Positions 5,336 to 6,266 of a DNA stretch of 6,266 nt are shown here, piece after piece (the first letter of the stretch is position 1; each line of letters opens with the position of its first letter). The notes beneath the pieces are model-generated. The model did no database searches and had not been told where the DNA came from. It worked only from the letters and a program-made list of their open reading frames with translations. The position numbers were made by a program, and so were the translations under genes. This stretch comes from SIG710 sp045651985 (GTDB lineage: Bacteria > Bacillota > Clostridia > Oscillospirales > CAG-272), in assembly GCA_045651985.1 (NCBI GenBank), contig JAZRTK010000007.1:1-6266 (forward strand). Reading direction: 5' to 3'.

Positions 5336-6049
5336 ATGAAAATCGCACTCGTTGACAGCAGAATACCAACGGACGCACTTCGCGCCCTTTCTCGTTACGC
5401 GGATAAAATTATTTCCCTGCCGCCCTTTTCCTGTCTGCAAAAGCCCGTCTCTGCCCACCCCGATATGCTGATTTTTGCTGCCGAAAATGAGATAATAACC
5501 AGTAAAAGATACGCAGATGAAAACCCAAAGATTTTCCGAGAGCTTTCGGATCTGATTGGACGCAAGACAATTATAGATGAGGCGGAACTTGCACCTCTGT
5601 ACCCTGCCGACGTGCGCTTTAATTGCTTTGTCGTAGGCGGACGCCTTTTCGGGCTTGTCTCCGCGCTTTCCGAAAAGGTGGCGGAATGGGCGGAAGATCA
5701 CTCGATCCCCATAGTTAATATCCGTCAGGGTTATGCCAAATGCTCGGTTTGTGTCATTTCTCACGACGCCGTTATCACCGAGGACGCGTCCATAGAAAAA
5801 GCGATGACCGAGTCCGAAGTTGATGTTTTGAGGGTGGCATCGGGGCACGTTGCGCTTGACGGCTACAACTGCGGATTTATAGGCGGGGCAAGCGGTGCGG
5901 ACGGCGAGAACGTCTATTTTTGCGGTGACATTTCAAGGCACCCCGATTACAAAAAAATCGAGGAATTTTGCCGTCGCCACGGCAAAAACTGTGTTTCTCT
6001 GGGTGAGGGTAGGCTTTATGATATCGGAACGATCTTCTTTTTACAATGA
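5336..6049 (+). CDS. Uncharacterised protein resembling the DUF6873 / GME-fold family
   Basis: A 237-residue protein, soluble by appearance, with no signal peptide or membrane segment. From memory of motifs it resembles the family named DUF6873, thought to share the GME fold (the five-bladed alpha/beta propeller of guanidine-modifying enzymes such as arginine deiminase and DDAH). What can be seen: MKIALVDSR at the start, HPDM (41-44), GLVSALS (106-112), NIRQGYAKCS (128-137, with C136), HDAVITEDASI (143-153), SGHVALDGYNCGFIGGASG (169-187, with H171, D175, C179), VYFCGDISRHPDY (193-205) and DIGTIFF near the end. Repeated valine- or isoleucine-rich strands followed by charged turns fit a propeller. 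The Cys, His and Asp residues could form a GME-type active site, but I cannot show that. The ATG at 5336 is chosen for its ribosome binding site. No promoter of its own is evident between the rpmB terminator and this start. No substrate is assigned. Confidence 0.8.
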   Translation: MKIALVDSRIPTDALRALSRYADKIISLPPFSCLQKPVSAHPDMLIFAAENEIITSKRYADENPKIFRELSDLIGRKTIIDEAELAPLYPADVRFNCFVVGGRLFGLVSALSEKVAEWAEDHSIPIVNIRQGYAKCSVCVISHDAVITEDASIEKAMTESEVDVLRVASGHVALDGYNCGFIGGASGADGENVYFCGDISRHPDYKKIEEFCRRHGKNCVSLGEGRLYDIGTIFFLQ

Positions 6050-6062
6050 TTTTGGGAGAAAT

Positions 6063-6113
6063 TTATGTTTTTTTAAAAAAACCATTGACAAAATCCGCAT
6101 CAGGTGATATAAT
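6063..6113 (+). promoter_or_regulatory. Strong stable-RNA promoter with UP-like element (tRNA-Val/tRNA-Asp)
   Basis: TTGACA (6085-6090) and TATAAT (6108-6113) are both perfect with a 17-nt spacer, and TG at 6105-6106 extends the -10. Directly upstream, 6063-6082 is almost purely A/T, with a T run (6068-6074) then an A run (6075-6081) placed where the distal and proximal UP subsites for the RNA polymerase alpha subunit would be. Transcription should start near the GG at 6119-6120, leaving a 5' leader of about 12 nt before the first tRNA. Confidence 0.92.
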
Positions 6114-6131
6114 ATCAAGGCTGTGAAAAAT

Positions 6132-6207
6132 GGGAGCATAGCTCAGTTGGGAGAGCATCTGCCTTACAAGCAGAGGGTCATAGGTTCGAGCCCTATTGTT
6201 CCCACCA
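6132..6207 (+). tRNA. tRNA-Val, anticodon UAC
   Basis: A full cloverleaf of 76 nt with encoded CCA. The acceptor stem GGGAGCA (6132-6138) pairs with TGTTCCC (6197-6203) with one G-T wobble. The D-stem is GCTC/GAGC, the anticodon stem TCTGC/GCAGA encloses loop CTTACAA with anticodon TAC at 6165-6167, and the T-stem ATAGG/CCTAT encloses TTCGAGC. The discriminator is A6204, then CCA at 6205-6207. UAC reads valine GUN codons, chiefly GUA and GUG. Confidence 0.98.
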
Positions 6208-6210
6208 TTT

Positions 6211-6266
6211 GGCCCGGTAGTTCAGTTGGTTAGAACGCTAGCCTGTCACGCTAGAGGTCAGGGGTT
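6211..6266 (+). tRNA. tRNA-Asp, anticodon GUC (partial, cut by window end)
   Basis: It begins 3 nt after the CCA of tRNA-Val and must be co-transcribed with it. The 5' acceptor strand GGCCCGG, D-stem GTTC/GAAC and anticodon stem CTAGC/GCTAG with loop CTGTCAC (anticodon GTC, 6245-6247) are present. The window stops in the T-arm, so the 3' acceptor strand is missing. More tRNA genes may follow. Confidence 0.95.

Noticed and set aside
5318..5848. 176-codon minus-strand open frame opposite the GME-fold-like gene
   Set aside because: It overlaps a gene with a good ribosome binding site and family-like motifs; its own translation shows no domain.
6050..6082. T run then A run after the GME-fold-like gene as a terminator
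   Set aside because: The only stem possible is the A/T palindrome itself, with no GC core and no unpaired T tail; its place directly before the -35 fits an UP element better.
5895..6107. 70-codon forward open frame running from the GME-fold-like gene into the tRNA promoter
   Set aside because: It is out of frame with the real gene, lacks a ribosome binding site and ends inside the promoter of the tRNA operon.

Overview
The window is a compact, all-forward segment of a low-to-middling-GC Bacillota chromosome, most likely class Clostridia (an Oscillospiraceae/Ruminococcaceae-like anaerobe). The clues are strong AGGAGG-type ribosome binding sites, a short zinc-ribbon form of ribosomal protein L28, clostridial-type shikimate enzymes, a downstream protein resembling a family I associate mainly with Clostridia, and near-consensus sigma-A promoters. 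The genus cannot be settled from this window.

Positions 1-4912 are the 3' part of an aromatic amino acid operon. In order it carries the end of aroC (chorismate synthase), a fused aroE-aroK gene (shikimate dehydrogenase plus shikimate kinase), aroQ (type II 3-dehydroquinate dehydratase), aroA (EPSP synthase), tyrA (prephenate dehydrogenase) and a type I DAHP synthase gene. The first four junctions overlap: three share an ATGA stop/start and the aroA-tyrA pair overlaps by 11 nt, so translation is probably coupled. The DAHP synthase gene follows after 23 nt with its own good ribosome binding site. Together these cover pathway steps 1 and 3-7 plus the tyrosine branch. Only aroB (step 2) and the phenylalanine-branch genes are not seen, and they could lie upstream.

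Positions 4913-5303 are a separate transcription unit. A sigma-A promoter with an extended -10 lies inside a cluster of short inverted repeats and drives rpmB (L28), which ends at a hairpin terminator. A gene for a 237-residue protein resembling the DUF6873 'GME fold' family follows at 5336-6049 with a good ribosome binding site but no obvious promoter of its own, so it may depend on readthrough.

Positions 6050-6266 hold a textbook stable-RNA promoter (perfect TTGACA and TATAAT, 17-nt spacer, extended -10, A/T-rich UP-like element) driving tRNA-Val(UAC) and then tRNA-Asp(GUC), which is cut by the window end. I see no mobile element, CRISPR array, phage gene or clearly new system. The most interesting points are the AroE-AroK fusion, the atypical PEP-site loop of the EPSP synthase, the inverted repeats over the rpmB promoter, and the uncharacterised GME-fold-like protein.
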